Shown: positions 1 through 9,273, numbered from the stretch's first letter. The stretch is DNA of 18,457 nucleotides from an uncultured Pseudomonadota bacterium (GCA_903904275.1 CAIVBX010000266.1:1-18457), one strand, 5' to 3'. The notes: generated by a model from the letters alone, not told the origin. Program-made: numbers and translations.

Positions 1-46
1 CAAAGATATGCAAACAATGGCAAGAAGAGAAGGAATTGAACTATGA
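1..46 (+). CDS. trpB: tryptophan synthase beta subunit, 3' end only
   Basis: Partial gene entering from the left edge. The frame starting at base 2 reads KDMQTMARREGIEL and then stops at TGA (44-46). This resembles the usual C-terminus of TrpB (…DKDMQTVA…). The stop overlaps the trpA start in an ATGA arrangement, which is typical of translationally coupled trpB-trpA pairs that form the alpha2-beta2 complex. Only 14 residues are visible, so the call rests on this tail and on the adjacency to trpA. Confidence 0.85.
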   Translation, partial: KDMQTMARREGIEL

Positions 47-846
47 GCCGATTAGCTGGATTATTTGCCGAATTGGCACAAAAAAATCGCAAAGCGTTAA
101 TTCCGTTTGTAACCGCTGGCGACCCGAATCCTGATTTTACTGTGCCGCTAATGCACGCTATGGTTGGCGCGGGTGCAGACGTGATTGAATTGGGCGTACC
201 ATTTTCTGACCCAATGGCAGATGGTCCAGTGATTCAACGTGCGAGTGAACGCGCGTTAGCACATCATCAAAGTTTACGGACGACGCTAGCGATTGCGACA
301 GAATTCCGTAAAACCAATGGTCACACGCCGATTGTTATCATGGGCTATTTAAATCCTGTCGAAGTCATGGGTTATGAAAAATTCGCGGATGCCGTTCAAG
401 CCGCAGGTGTAGACGGTGTTTTAACTGTAGATTTACCGCCCGAAGAAGCTGAAGAATGCACGGCTTTATTGAAAGCACGCGGTGTTGACCCAATTTTCTT
501 GCTTGCGCCAAACAGTTCTGCTGAACGTGTGCAAAAAATGGATGCCATTGGCTCAGGCTATTTATATTACGTTTCACTCAAAGGCGTAACAGGCGCAGGG
601 CATTTAGATGTTGCCGATGTGGAAGCAAAATTAGCGGAAATTCGTGCGAATACAAAATTACCTGTGGCAATTGGTTTTGGTGTTAAAGACGCTGAAACGG
701 CAAAAACAGTTGCAAACTTAGGTGATGGTGTTGTCGTGGGGAGTGCGTTAATCAGCCAAATCGAGGCAAATTTGCACAGTCCCGCGCAAGCAAAACAAGC
801 AATTATTGAATTATTAACTTCAATGCGTCAGGCAATGGATAACTAA
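43..846 (+). CDS. trpA: tryptophan synthase alpha subunit
   Basis: Full-length 267-residue TrpA (the family is about 268). It cleaves indole-3-glycerol phosphate to indole and glyceraldehyde-3-phosphate and passes indole to TrpB. The N-terminal region carries the TAGDP motif (24-28) and the block IELGVPFSDPMADGP. Within that block Glu49 and Asp60 stand at the positions of the two catalytic acids of the enterobacterial enzyme. The phosphate-binding end of the barrel (GFGVKDAETA and VVVGSALI) is present near the C-terminus. The ATG overlaps the trpB stop by 4 nt, so translational coupling is likely. The next gene, accD, begins 2 nt after the stop, which is the standard gammaproteobacterial order. 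Confidence 0.98.
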   Translation: MSRLAGLFAELAQKNRKALIPFVTAGDPNPDFTVPLMHAMVGAGADVIELGVPFSDPMADGPVIQRASERALAHHQSLRTTLAIATEFRKTNGHTPIVIMGYLNPVEVMGYEKFADAVQAAGVDGVLTVDLPPEEAEECTALLKARGVDPIFLLAPNSSAERVQKMDAIGSGYLYYVSLKGVTGAGHLDVADVEAKLAEIRANTKLPVAIGFGVKDAETAKTVANLGDGVVVGSALISQIEANLHSPAQAKQAIIELLTSMRQAMDN

Positions 847-848
847 TC

Positions 849-1766
849 ATGAGTTGGTTTGAAAAATTACGTCCGTCGATTATTAGAACCGAATCGTCAG
901 GTAAAAAAACGACTGTTCCCGAAGGATTATGGGCAAAATGTCCAAGTTGCAATGCGATTTTGTACAACAGTGAACTCGAAAAAAACGGCAGTGTTTGCCC
1001 AAAATGTGACCATCACATGCGAATCTCCGCGCGAGCGCGTTTGAATTTATTTTTAGACGAAAATGAACGCGAAGAAATTGGAAAAAACGTCAAACCCGTC
1101 GATCCCTTGAAATTTAAAGACAGCAAAAAGTACAAAGACCGCATCACGCAAGCCCAAAAACAAACCAAAGAAAATGACGCACTTATCGTTATGAAAGGTG
1201 AGTTACAAAGTCAGCCAATTGTCGCGGCAGCGTTTGACTTTAATTTCATGGGCGGCTCGATGGGTTCTGTAGTTGGTGAAAAGTTCGTACGCGGCGTGAA
1301 TAAAAGTTTAGAACTGGGCATTCCGTTTATCGTGTTCACCGCAAGCGGTGGGGCGCGGATGCAAGAGTCGTTGTTTTCACTATTTCAAATGGCAAAAACC
1401 AGCGCGGCATTAACGAAACTTTCAGAGCGCGGCATTCCGTACATTTCATTCATGACTGACCCGACGATGGGTGGTGTATCGGCGAGTTTAGCAATGCTTG
1501 GCGACATCAACGTTGCTGAGCCGAATGCGTTAATCGGCTTCGCAGGTCCTAGAGTTATCGAACAAACTGTGCGCGAAAAATTACCCGAAGGTTTCCAGCG
1601 TAGCGAATTTTTACAAGAACACGGCGCAATCGACATGATTATTCATCGTCGTGATATTCGTACAAAAATTGCTGGTATTTTAGAAATGTTGACCGCAAAT
1701 CGTGGTGTTTCAATGCCTGAAATTATCATTGATGATTTATCAATCGATGCTGAAGACGCAGGGTAA
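849..1766 (+). CDS. accD: acetyl-CoA carboxylase carboxyltransferase subunit beta
   Basis: 305 residues, a normal length. AccD pairs with AccA to move the carboxyl group from carboxybiotin to acetyl-CoA, giving malonyl-CoA for fatty acid synthesis in the cytoplasm. An N-terminal zinc ribbon is visible with Cys31, Cys34, Cys50 and Cys53 (CPSC…CPKC). The crotonase-fold core follows, with TASGGARMQE and the GGVSASLAMLGD stretch that shapes the acyl-CoA/biotin site. The start ATG is 2 nt after the trpA stop and folC follows after 6 nt, so all three are probably co-transcribed. The biotin ligase needed to activate the carboxylase is also in this window (birA). Confidence 0.98.
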   Translation: MSWFEKLRPSIIRTESSGKKTTVPEGLWAKCPSCNAILYNSELEKNGSVCPKCDHHMRISARARLNLFLDENEREEIGKNVKPVDPLKFKDSKKYKDRITQAQKQTKENDALIVMKGELQSQPIVAAAFDFNFMGGSMGSVVGEKFVRGVNKSLELGIPFIVFTASGGARMQESLFSLFQMAKTSAALTKLSERGIPYISFMTDPTMGGVSASLAMLGDINVAEPNALIGFAGPRVIEQTVREKLPEGFQRSEFLQEHGAIDMIIHRRDIRTKIAGILEMLTANRGVSMPEIIIDDLSIDAEDAG

Positions 1767-1772
1767 TTAACG

Positions 1773-3056
1773 ATGAACTCGTTTGTATCCTTAACAGAAT
1801 GGCTAACGTGGCAAGAAAGTTTGCATCCGCTGCCAATTGATTTGGGTTTAGAACGGGTAAAGCGCGTATTTGAAAAATTGTTGCCTAATTACAAAAATCA
1901 AAAACCACCCACAATTACCGTTGCAGGAACAAATGGCAAAGGTTCGACCGTTGCATATTTGCAGGAATTTTATTTTGCGTCAGGTCACAAAGTTGGCGCG
2001 TACACATCACCGCATATTTTGCGCTATAACGAACGTATTAAAATCAACGGGAAATCCGTGTCAGACGCGTTAATTTGTGCGGCGTTTGAACAAATCGACA
2101 AAGCGCGAGGCAACATTTCGCTAAGTTATTTTGAATTTAGTACCCTCGCAGCGTTGCTGATTTTTTTACAAGAAAACGTCGCGATTCAAATTTTAGAAGT
2201 CGGTTTAGGCGGACGTTTGGATGCAGTGAATATCGTTGATACAGACATTGCGATTGTGACGAGCATTGCCATTGACCATGTAGAATATCTGGGACAAACG
2301 CGCGACGAAATTGGTTTAGAAAAAGCAGGGATTTTTCGTCCAAATACACCAGCAATTATTAGCGAGTTAAACCCGCCAGCGTCATTACTCCGTTATGCTT
2401 ATGAAAAAAATGTACTTTTATTGCAATTAGGTAAAACATTTTTTTATGAAAAACACGGTGAAACATGGAGCTGGCAAGGTTTATCACAAACAATTTCAGA
2501 TTTACCAAACCCTGCATTAAAAGGAAATCATCAATTTCGCAATGCGTCAGCGGCAATTTTTGCAACACAATGTTTATCCAATGATTTACCCATAAGCGAA
2601 TCGTCGTTAAAAATGGGGCTAAAAAATGTGAAATTGGCAGGACGTTTTCAATTGATTGAAGGCGAAAATCCCATACTTTTAGATGTGGGACATAACCCCC
2701 AAGCGGTTCAAACATTAGTAGATTATGTTAACGAAAATTTTGAAAATCACTGCATTCACGCAATTTTTTCAATTATGAAAGATAAAGACATTGCTCGTGT
2801 TTTGGAACTAATGAAGCCTGTTGTAACAAATTGGTTTTTTGCGCCACTACCGCAAAATCCTCGTGCAATTTCTGAAGATAAAATGCGCGAAAATTTTGCA
2901 CAATGTAATATTTTGACTGCGAATTTAGGATTTAAAAATTTTGCCGAAGCCTTTTTAGCTGCCAAAAATAACGCGAAAAGCGGTGATTTAATCCTAGTTT
3001 TTGGGTCGTTTTTTTTAGTATCAGATTGCTGTGCAAACTTAAAAATAGGTGAATAA
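1773..3056 (+). CDS. folC: bifunctional folylpolyglutamate synthase / dihydrofolate synthase
   Basis: 427 residues, in the usual 420-430 range. It is a Mur-ligase-fold ATP-dependent enzyme that adds glutamate to dihydropteroate and to folates. The P-loop AGTNGKGS spans residues 51-58. It is followed by SPHILRYNERI, the folate-binding loop, and by EVGLGGRLDAVN and DHVEYLG, which contain metal- and substrate-binding residues. LDVGHNPQA marks the C-terminal glutamate-binding domain. It lies between accD and the SPOR gene with very short gaps (6 and 3 nt), the arrangement seen in Pseudomonas-type genomes. Confidence 0.97.
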   Translation: MNSFVSLTEWLTWQESLHPLPIDLGLERVKRVFEKLLPNYKNQKPPTITVAGTNGKGSTVAYLQEFYFASGHKVGAYTSPHILRYNERIKINGKSVSDALICAAFEQIDKARGNISLSYFEFSTLAALLIFLQENVAIQILEVGLGGRLDAVNIVDTDIAIVTSIAIDHVEYLGQTRDEIGLEKAGIFRPNTPAIISELNPPASLLRYAYEKNVLLLQLGKTFFYEKHGETWSWQGLSQTISDLPNPALKGNHQFRNASAAIFATQCLSNDLPISESSLKMGLKNVKLAGRFQLIEGENPILLDVGHNPQAVQTLVDYVNENFENHCIHAIFSIMKDKDIARVLELMKPVVTNWFFAPLPQNPRAISEDKMRENFAQCNILTANLGFKNFAEAFLAAKNNAKSGDLILVFGSFFLVSDCCANLKIGE

Positions 3057-3059
3057 TAA

Positions 3060-3893
3060 ATGAATTTCGATCATGAATTAAAACAACGTCTTATTGGTGC
3101 ATTAGTTGTCACGATTTTATCGGCAGTTTTTGTTCCAATGCTGTTTGATGACCCCATCGAAGAAGAAGGTCAAGCAGTAACAACACTTGCCTTACCAACT
3201 GAAAATCAATTTGTCGAAGAACCTGCTGTGAAAGCCCCTGCCAGTTCTGAGCAAGTATTAGAAATTCCAAAACAACCACAAGTTGAAGTTGCCGCTCTCG
3301 CGCCTACAACCGCAAAAAGCACTTTGCGTCCTGATGAAATGAATGATGCACCTGTTGTCACTACGGCACCTGCATCGACATTAAAACCGAAAACAATTAC
3401 GCCCAAAATTGAACCAAAAAAATTAGCGTACTCTGAAACGACAAATTACGGCGTAAATCCCGATGAAGTTGATGATGAACCACCAATGAAACCTAAAACA
3501 GAAGTGAAAAAAGCGAGTGATAAAACCGAAGATGCTCTTTTGAAGCAAATGCGGGCAGCGAAATTACTTGATGATACATCTACAGCAAAAACACCCGCAA
3601 CGGCAGCTGTTGATGTTAATGTTCCAGACGTAAAAAAAGCTCTTGCTACTGAATCTAAAAAAGCGGGTCGCTGGTTCATTCAATTGGCAAGTTTAACGAA
3701 CAAAGCGCGAGCAGAAACGTTACTTGATGGTTTGAAAGCACAAGGGTTGCCAGTAACACTTTCACAAATTCAAAATGATAAAAGTACGTTTTATCGTTTG
3801 CGTGTTGGACCTGAATTGGATGGTAAACATGCCGCCGCAATGAAGAAAAAAATGGATGAACAAGGCATAAACTCAATTTTGGTTTCTGAATAA
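3060..3893 (+). CDS. dedD: DedD-like SPOR-domain inner-membrane protein
   Basis: 277 residues. A short cytoplasmic N-terminus (FDHELKQRL) precedes one transmembrane helix at about residues 10-28. A long low-complexity Pro/Ala/Lys/Glu-rich periplasmic linker fills about 30-200. A C-terminal SPOR domain covers about 200-277 (WFIQLASLTNKARAETLLDGL, then TFYRLRVGPE). SPOR domains bind glycan strands lacking stem peptides at the division septum, so a role in cell constriction is expected. The position between folC and cvpA is that of dedD in gammaproteobacteria. The linker is poorly conserved in this family, so the symbol rests on topology, the SPOR domain and context. Confidence 0.88.
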   Translation: MNFDHELKQRLIGALVVTILSAVFVPMLFDDPIEEEGQAVTTLALPTENQFVEEPAVKAPASSEQVLEIPKQPQVEVAALAPTTAKSTLRPDEMNDAPVVTTAPASTLKPKTITPKIEPKKLAYSETTNYGVNPDEVDDEPPMKPKTEVKKASDKTEDALLKQMRAAKLLDDTSTAKTPATAAVDVNVPDVKKALATESKKAGRWFIQLASLTNKARAETLLDGLKAQGLPVTLSQIQNDKSTFYRLRVGPELDGKHAAAMKKKMDEQGINSILVSE

Positions 3894-3897
3894 ATCT

Positions 3898-4407
3898 GTG
3901 TTCTTCGACGCATTAAAACCTTTTATTTGGATTGATTACAACATTGCAGCACTCATCGGAACGACAATGTCAATTGGCACAATACGCGGTTTTAGTCGAG
4001 AAGTTATCGCCTTGCTACTTTGGGTAAGTGCTTTTGGAGTGAGTTTGCGTTTTACCATGCCGTTGATTGAGGAAAATTGGCGGTTTACGCCTAAATTTTT
4101 TGCTATTACATTTATTAGCTTGCTCATTTTGACAATTTTAATAGGCAGTTTGTTACAACATTGGCTACTGTTTCACGTCAAACAAACTTACAAACACACC
4201 GCTTTCATGGAACATTTCGGAGGCTTAATTTGCGGTGTTATGCAAGGTTTTGTTATTACAAGTATTATTGTTTTTCTAGCTGGATTTACACAATTTCCTC
4301 ACAAAAATTGGTGGCACGAATCCAGTTTATTACCTTCTTTCCAAATTTTTGCCATTTGGTTACGCGATAATGTCGCAGTATCAATGGCGAATAAGAGCGT
4401 GTTTTAA
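3898..4407 (+). CDS. cvpA: CvpA family membrane protein
   Basis: 169 residues with about four hydrophobic helices (near 15-33, 36-56, 63-85 and 103-125), matching the CvpA/colicin V production family. The family signature of an acidic residue before helix 1 (WIDYNIAALIG) and the IRGFSREVIALLLW stretch are visible. Family members have been tied to colicin V export and envelope homeostasis; the molecular function is not settled. The start is GTG, 4 nt after the dedD stop. No convincing ribosome binding site is seen, so translation is probably coupled to dedD. A later ATG at residue 24 would cut into helix 1 and is rejected. The neighbour purF is the classical partner of cvpA. Confidence 0.92.
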   Translation: MFFDALKPFIWIDYNIAALIGTTMSIGTIRGFSREVIALLLWVSAFGVSLRFTMPLIEENWRFTPKFFAITFISLLILTILIGSLLQHWLLFHVKQTYKHTAFMEHFGGLICGVMQGFVITSIIVFLAGFTQFPHKNWWHESSLLPSFQIFAIWLRDNVAVSMANKSVF

Positions 4408-4457
4408 ACGCAGTTCTTAAAAATTATCGTTAAACTTCCAACTTAGGTGAAAAAATA

Positions 4458-5966
4458 ATGTGTGGTATTGTTGCTATCGTTTCCCATCAAGACGTAAATC
4501 AAGATTTGTATGACGCACTGACGGTTTTACAACATCGAGGACAAGACGCGGCGGGAATTGTAACGTGTGAAAATGGACGGTTACATTTACGCAAAGATAA
4601 TGGCTTGACGCGCGATGTTTTTACAAATGACCAAATGTTGCGATTACGCGGCAATATGGGAATTGCTCACGTTCGTTATCCAACCGCAGGTTGCACCAGT
4701 TCCGCCGAAGCACAACCATTTTATGTAAATTCGCCATTTGGTTTGACACTCGCACACAATGGTAATTTAACGAATACAGAAGAACTCAAAAAAGCCTTAT
4801 TTGATGAAGATCAACGTCATATCAATACAGATTCTGATTCTGAAGTGTTACTCAATGTTTTCGCACATGAATTACAGACATTGCACAAGTCTGAACTTGC
4901 AGTTAGTGACATTTTCAATGCCGTAAAAGGTGTTCATCGTCGTTGCCGTGGGGCTTATGCTGTCGTCATTATGATTGCGGGAGTAGGCATTTTAGGTTTT
5001 CGTGACCCGAATGGAATTCGCCCTGCTATATTTGGTGAACGCAAAACAGACGCAGCACACGAGTTCATGATTGCATCCGAAAGTGTTGCGCTTGACGTAT
5101 TAGGCTTTGATATAACGCGCGACATCGCACCTGGGGAAGCAATTTTTATTGAACAATCAGGTAAATTACACACTCAACAATGTGCTGAAAAAGTCGATCA
5201 TTGTCCGTGCATTTTTGAATATGTTTATTTCGCCCGTCCTGATTCAATTATCGACAACATTTCAGTTTATAAAGCACGTTTGCGTATGGGTGAAAAACTC
5301 GCTGCAAAAGTGCAACGCGAATGGGCGGATCACGACATCGATGTTGTCATTCCGATTCCAGATACTAGCCGCACCGCCGCTATGCAAATGGCAAATAAAT
5401 TAGGTGTGAAATTTAGTGAAGGCTTCATGAAAAATCGCTACATTGGTCGCACATTTATTATGCCTGGTCAAAAATTGCGGGAAAAATCCGTGCGTCAAAA
5501 ACTCAACGCGATTGATTTAGAATTTAAAGGTAAAAACGTTTTATTGGTTGATGATTCAATTGTAAGAGGTACAACGTCAGCGCAAATCATTCAAATGGCG
5601 CGTGATTCAGGCGCGAAAAAAGTCTATTTTGCTTCGGCCGCGCCAGCTGTACGTTATCCAAATGTCTATGGAATCGACATGCCTGCCGCCCATGAATTGA
5701 TTGCTCATAATCGTACTGAGGAAGAAGTTTGCCAAGCAATTGGGGCTGATAAATTGATTTACCAAGAATTAAACGATTTGATTGCTGCTGTTCAAAAAGG
5801 TAATCCTGATATTTTGCATTTTGACACGTCTTGTTTTAGTCATGAATACATTACAGGCGATATTGACGATGCGTATTTGGAACGAATTGAAGCCTTACGA
5901 AACGACAGCGCACAAACACAATCAAATGCGGCTAATTTTATTATTGAAATGCAAAATCAAAATTAA
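4458..5966 (+). CDS. purF: amidophosphoribosyltransferase
   Basis: 502 residues (E. coli enzyme about 505). It makes phosphoribosylamine from PRPP and glutamine, the first committed step of purine synthesis. The N-terminal nucleophile hydrolase domain begins MCGIVAIV, with Cys2 as the glutaminase nucleophile and no propeptide. It continues with NMGIAHVRYPTAG and RDPNGIRP. The C-terminal phosphoribosyltransferase domain contains DTSRTAAMQMA, FMKNRYIGRTFI and the PRPP loop LLVDDSIVRGTT at about 362-373. A clear AGGTGA ribosome binding site precedes the ATG. No rho-independent terminator follows, so reading into the chemoreceptor gene is possible. Confidence 0.98.
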   Translation: MCGIVAIVSHQDVNQDLYDALTVLQHRGQDAAGIVTCENGRLHLRKDNGLTRDVFTNDQMLRLRGNMGIAHVRYPTAGCTSSAEAQPFYVNSPFGLTLAHNGNLTNTEELKKALFDEDQRHINTDSDSEVLLNVFAHELQTLHKSELAVSDIFNAVKGVHRRCRGAYAVVIMIAGVGILGFRDPNGIRPAIFGERKTDAAHEFMIASESVALDVLGFDITRDIAPGEAIFIEQSGKLHTQQCAEKVDHCPCIFEYVYFARPDSIIDNISVYKARLRMGEKLAAKVQREWADHDIDVVIPIPDTSRTAAMQMANKLGVKFSEGFMKNRYIGRTFIMPGQKLREKSVRQKLNAIDLEFKGKNVLLVDDSIVRGTTSAQIIQMARDSGAKKVYFASAAPAVRYPNVYGIDMPAAHELIAHNRTEEEVCQAIGADKLIYQELNDLIAAVQKGNPDILHFDTSCFSHEYITGDIDDAYLERIEALRNDSAQTQSNAANFIIEMQNQN

Positions 5967-6084
5967 ACTTCGAGCGTGTGTCGTTATTCGATAACACGAA
6001 AAAATGACGGTATGGAATTTGCTGCTAATGTTGATAACGTAATTTTTATTTTTAGCTTTAACGCACACGCTTAGTGGAATTTTT
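5967..6084 (+). other. purF-chemoreceptor intergenic region
   Basis: 118 nt AT-rich gap without an obvious gene. No hairpin followed by a T-run is seen. Near its two ends are AGCGTGTG (5973-5980) and CACACGCT (6064-6071), a perfect 8-bp inverted repeat about 80 nt apart. A promoter for the chemoreceptor probably lies here, but I could not pick -35/-10 boxes with confidence. Confidence 0.4.
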
Positions 6085-8277
6085 ATGAAACTCAATATGC
6101 CCGTAACAAATAAAGAACTTGTAATGACGAAAAGCAGTATTCTCGTTACTCGCACTGATTTACAAGGAAAAATCACTTATGCAAATGATGATTTTTTAAA
6201 AATAAGCGGCTATTCGAGAGATGAAATTATTGGCAAAGACCACAACATTATTCGTCATCCTGATATGCCACCAGAAGCATTTGAGGATTTATGGACATCA
6301 ATTAAAACAATGAGTCCATGGGCAGGGGTAATTAAAAATCGTGCTAAAAATGGCGATTTTTATTGGGTTCATGCCAACGTTGTACCACAGTTTGAACAAG
6401 GCAAATTAGTTGGTTTTATGTCTGTGCGCTACGCCCCCAAAAAAAATGAATTAGAAGAAGCGATTGCACTTTACGAAAATATCAAAAATAAAACTGCTTC
6501 AATAAATCCAAAAGGGACTAAAGCCATTGTCAAATCTATCGTTGAAATGTCACTTTGGAAAAAAACAGCATTTTCATTGATTGCCTTTTCAGTTCCTATT
6601 GTGACAGCTAGTTATCAATTATTTCTTAGCGAAAATTATTTAGCTTTAGCGGCAATTACCAGTTTTGCCGCTATCGGTGCAGCAATCAATATCAGCGTTA
6701 TTCGAGAATTAAATAATACGTTGGATAAAAGCGTTGGGATTTTCTATCGACTTGCGGCAAAAGGATTTGGCAATCAATTTGATTTAAAAAAAGCAGGCGT
6801 AGTTGGCGACTTTTATCGAGGCTTGTTTTCGATGGATGTGAGTTTAAGCATGGATATTGCGGAATCAAAACGGGGAAATGCCGAAGCATTGCGAATTAAC
6901 AGCGCGTTAAATAATGTACATTCTGCAGTAATGGTTGCAGATAATAATTTCAATATTATTTATATGAATCAGGCGGTTAATGAATTATTTTTAACTGTAG
7001 AAACAAATATCAAAAAACAATTACCACACTTTGATGCAAATAAAATTTTAGGGTCGAGTATTGATTTATTTCATGAAAATCCTGCTAAACAACGAAAATT
7101 ATTAGAAAATTTAACGGATTACCATTCATCCGAATTAGTGCTTGGTGGTCATCACATGACTGTTATTGTCAATCCTGTACTTGATAAAAATGGGGAAAAA
7201 ATTGGCTACGTTGCCGAATGGTTAGACAGAACTATTGAAGTAATTGCAATAAAAGAAATTACAGACATTGTGCAAGCCGCGTCTAATGGTGATTTTGAAC
7301 GCCGCATTCATGAAGAAAACCGTTCAGGTTTTATTTTGGAATTGGCTAAAAATATCAACAAATTGCTTGAAACCAGTTCAATTGGATTAAATGAAGTAGG
7401 ACGAATTTTAGACGCACTTTCGCATGGTGATTTAACGAAAACTATGGGCGGCGATTATCAAGGCATGTTCGGTCAATTAAAAGATGACGCAAATTCGACC
7501 GTTGAAAAATTGCGTGATGTGTTAGAGCAAATTCAAAGTGCGACAAGCACCATCAACACCAGCGCAAAAGAAATAGCATCAGGAAATAATGATTTATCAG
7601 GTCGTACTGAAAAACAAGCGGCAAGTTTAGAAGAAACCGCAGCGAGCATGAACGAATTAACCTCAACCGTTCAACACAATAGCGAAAATGCAGGACATGC
7701 GAACGAATTAGCTGTCGGTGCATCCAATATCGCTAGCAAAGGGGTTTTGGTTGTTAGTCAAGTCGTGAACACAATGGAAGCTATTAACGAATCATCGCGA
7801 AAAATCGTCGATATTATTTCAGTCATTGACGGCATTGCATTTCAAACCAATATTTTGGCATTAAACGCTGCTGTTGAAGCGGCACGCGCTGGCGATCAAG
7901 GTCGTGGTTTTGCTGTTGTGGCAACAGAAGTCAGAAGTTTGGCACAGCGTGCTGCTGCAGCTGCGGGTGAAATTAAAGGCTTAATTGGGGATTCTGTTGA
8001 AAAAGTTGAAGATGGTACACGTTTAGTTGCTAATGCGGGGCGTACAATGGAAGAAATTGTTAGTGCGATTCGCGGCGTGACAACGATTATGTCAGAAATT
8101 AGTTCCGCCTCATTAGAACAAACAACAGGCATTGAACAAATCAATAAAGCAATTGGTCAAATGGATGATGTAACTCAGCAAAATGCGGCATTAGTTGAAG
8201 AAGCAGCGGCGGCAGCTGAAACACTTGAAGACCAAGCACGAAGTTTGGCGAATACCGTTAAATACTTCAATTTATAA
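6085..8277 (+). CDS. Aer-like PAS-domain methyl-accepting chemotaxis protein
   Basis: 730 residues. An N-terminal cytoplasmic PAS domain (about 20-125) is closely Aer-like, with TDLQGKITYANDDF, HNIIRHPDMP and NRAKNGDFYWVHA. A hydrophobic stretch at about 160-205 looks like two membrane helices with no sizeable periplasmic sensor. After a HAMP-like linker comes a second PAS-like domain (about 270-385). Two HAMP-like repeats follow (about 395-475, including ASNGDFERRI and LSHGDLTKTM), then the MCP signalling hairpin with the conserved tip around DGIAFQTNILALNAAVEAARAG (about 583-604). The protein presumably relays redox or oxygen signals to CheW/CheA. It ends YFNL, so no CheR-tethering pentapeptide is seen. 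The start is supported by the family N-terminus MxxNxPVT. epmB begins 11 nt downstream. Confidence 0.93.
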   Translation: MKLNMPVTNKELVMTKSSILVTRTDLQGKITYANDDFLKISGYSRDEIIGKDHNIIRHPDMPPEAFEDLWTSIKTMSPWAGVIKNRAKNGDFYWVHANVVPQFEQGKLVGFMSVRYAPKKNELEEAIALYENIKNKTASINPKGTKAIVKSIVEMSLWKKTAFSLIAFSVPIVTASYQLFLSENYLALAAITSFAAIGAAINISVIRELNNTLDKSVGIFYRLAAKGFGNQFDLKKAGVVGDFYRGLFSMDVSLSMDIAESKRGNAEALRINSALNNVHSAVMVADNNFNIIYMNQAVNELFLTVETNIKKQLPHFDANKILGSSIDLFHENPAKQRKLLENLTDYHSSELVLGGHHMTVIVNPVLDKNGEKIGYVAEWLDRTIEVIAIKEITDIVQAASNGDFERRIHEENRSGFILELAKNINKLLETSSIGLNEVGRILDALSHGDLTKTMGGDYQGMFGQLKDDANSTVEKLRDVLEQIQSATSTINTSAKEIASGNNDLSGRTEKQAASLEETAASMNELTSTVQHNSENAGHANELAVGASNIASKGVLVVSQVVNTMEAINESSRKIVDIISVIDGIAFQTNILALNAAVEAARAGDQGRGFAVVATEVRSLAQRAAAAAGEIKGLIGDSVEKVEDGTRLVANAGRTMEEIVSAIRGVTTIMSEISSASLEQTTGIEQINKAIGQMDDVTQQNAALVEEAAAAAETLEDQARSLANTVKYFNL

Positions 8278-8288
8278 TTGCCATCAAA

Positions 8289-9266
8289 ATGACACGAAGT
8301 TGGCAAATTCAAATGCAAAATGCGTTCACTGATTTACAAACGCTATGTGATTATTTGGAACTACCGATTAACGATTTGAATTTATCACAAAACGCTGCAA
8401 AACAGTTTCCCTTGCGTGTATCTCTAGCATTTGCAGAAAGAATTGAAAAAGGAAATTTACACGACCCATTATTGCGTCAAATTTTGCCTATTCATGACGA
8501 ATTGCAAGATTATGATGGCTTTAGTAATGATCCTGTTGGTGATTTAAACGCTTTAAAACAAATAGGATTACTGCACAAATATCATGGGCGTGTTTTGTTA
8601 ATTAACACTGGAGCTTGTGCCATTCATTGCCGCTATTGTTTTCGACGCAATTTTCCTTATGCCGATTTACAACTTAATAAACAACAAGAAAATGCCGTTA
8701 TTCAAACTATTCAAAACGATTCAAGTATTCAAGAAGTTATTTTGAGTGGTGGCGACCCGTTAATTTTGAATGATGACAGGTTGGCGCGATTATTTGACGA
8801 ATTTGAAAAAATTCCCACATTGAAACGGATTCGGATTCACACTCGTTTGCCAATTGTTTTACCTGACAGAATCACAGATGATTTGTTAGTTATTTTTAAA
8901 AATTGCTCGAAAAAAGTGATTGTTGTCGTACATTGCAATCATGCAAATGAAATTGACGATGATGTTGCAAAAGTTTGTCAAAGTTTGGGATTAGCAAATG
9001 TTACGTTGTTAAATCAATCTGTTTTGTTGCAAGGTGTAAATGATAATACCGCCGCGTTGTGTAATTTGAGTGAAAAATTATTTGAAGTCGGCGTATTGCC
9101 ATATTATTTACATTTTTTAGATAAAGCGAATGGAACAGGACATTTTCAAGTATCAAAAAAGAAAGCCTTAGCACTATTAAATGAAGTTCAAAACCGTTTG
9201 TCTGGCTATTTAGTACCGAAATTAGTTGTCGAAAAAGCGGGCGAATTATCGAAACAATATCTTTAA
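8289..9266 (+). CDS. epmB: EF-P beta-lysylation protein EpmB (lysine 2,3-aminomutase-like radical SAM enzyme)
   Basis: 325 residues, close to the E. coli protein. It converts (S)-alpha-lysine to (R)-beta-lysine, which EpmA attaches to elongation factor P to relieve polyproline stalling. The radical SAM cluster motif C-x3-C-x2-C is at Cys110, Cys114 and Cys117 (CAIHCRYCFRRNFPY). It is followed by the SAM-contact motif SGGDP (153-157). RIHTRLPIVLP, VTLLNQSVLLQGVND and PYYLHFLDKANGTGHF match the PLP/lysine-binding region, and SGYLVPKLV is the conserved C-terminal block. No ribosome binding site is obvious. The 11-nt gap suggests co-transcription with the chemoreceptor. A strong hairpin lies just downstream. 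epmA and efp are not in the window. Confidence 0.95.
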   Translation: MTRSWQIQMQNAFTDLQTLCDYLELPINDLNLSQNAAKQFPLRVSLAFAERIEKGNLHDPLLRQILPIHDELQDYDGFSNDPVGDLNALKQIGLLHKYHGRVLLINTGACAIHCRYCFRRNFPYADLQLNKQQENAVIQTIQNDSSIQEVILSGGDPLILNDDRLARLFDEFEKIPTLKRIRIHTRLPIVLPDRITDDLLVIFKNCSKKVIVVVHCNHANEIDDDVAKVCQSLGLANVTLLNQSVLLQGVNDNTAALCNLSEKLFEVGVLPYYLHFLDKANGTGHFQVSKKKALALLNEVQNRLSGYLVPKLVVEKAGELSKQYL

Positions 9267-9273
9267 TTTAAAT

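Noticed and set aside
2137..3876. Several minus-strand open frames of 65-118 codons inside folC and the SPOR gene
   Set aside because: They lie fully within well-supported genes, match no family and have no plausible ribosome binding sites.
5967..6000. Hairpin around GTTATTCGATAAC after purF as a terminator
   Set aside because: The stem is short, with a bulge when extended, and is followed by an A-run rather than a T-run on the coding strand.
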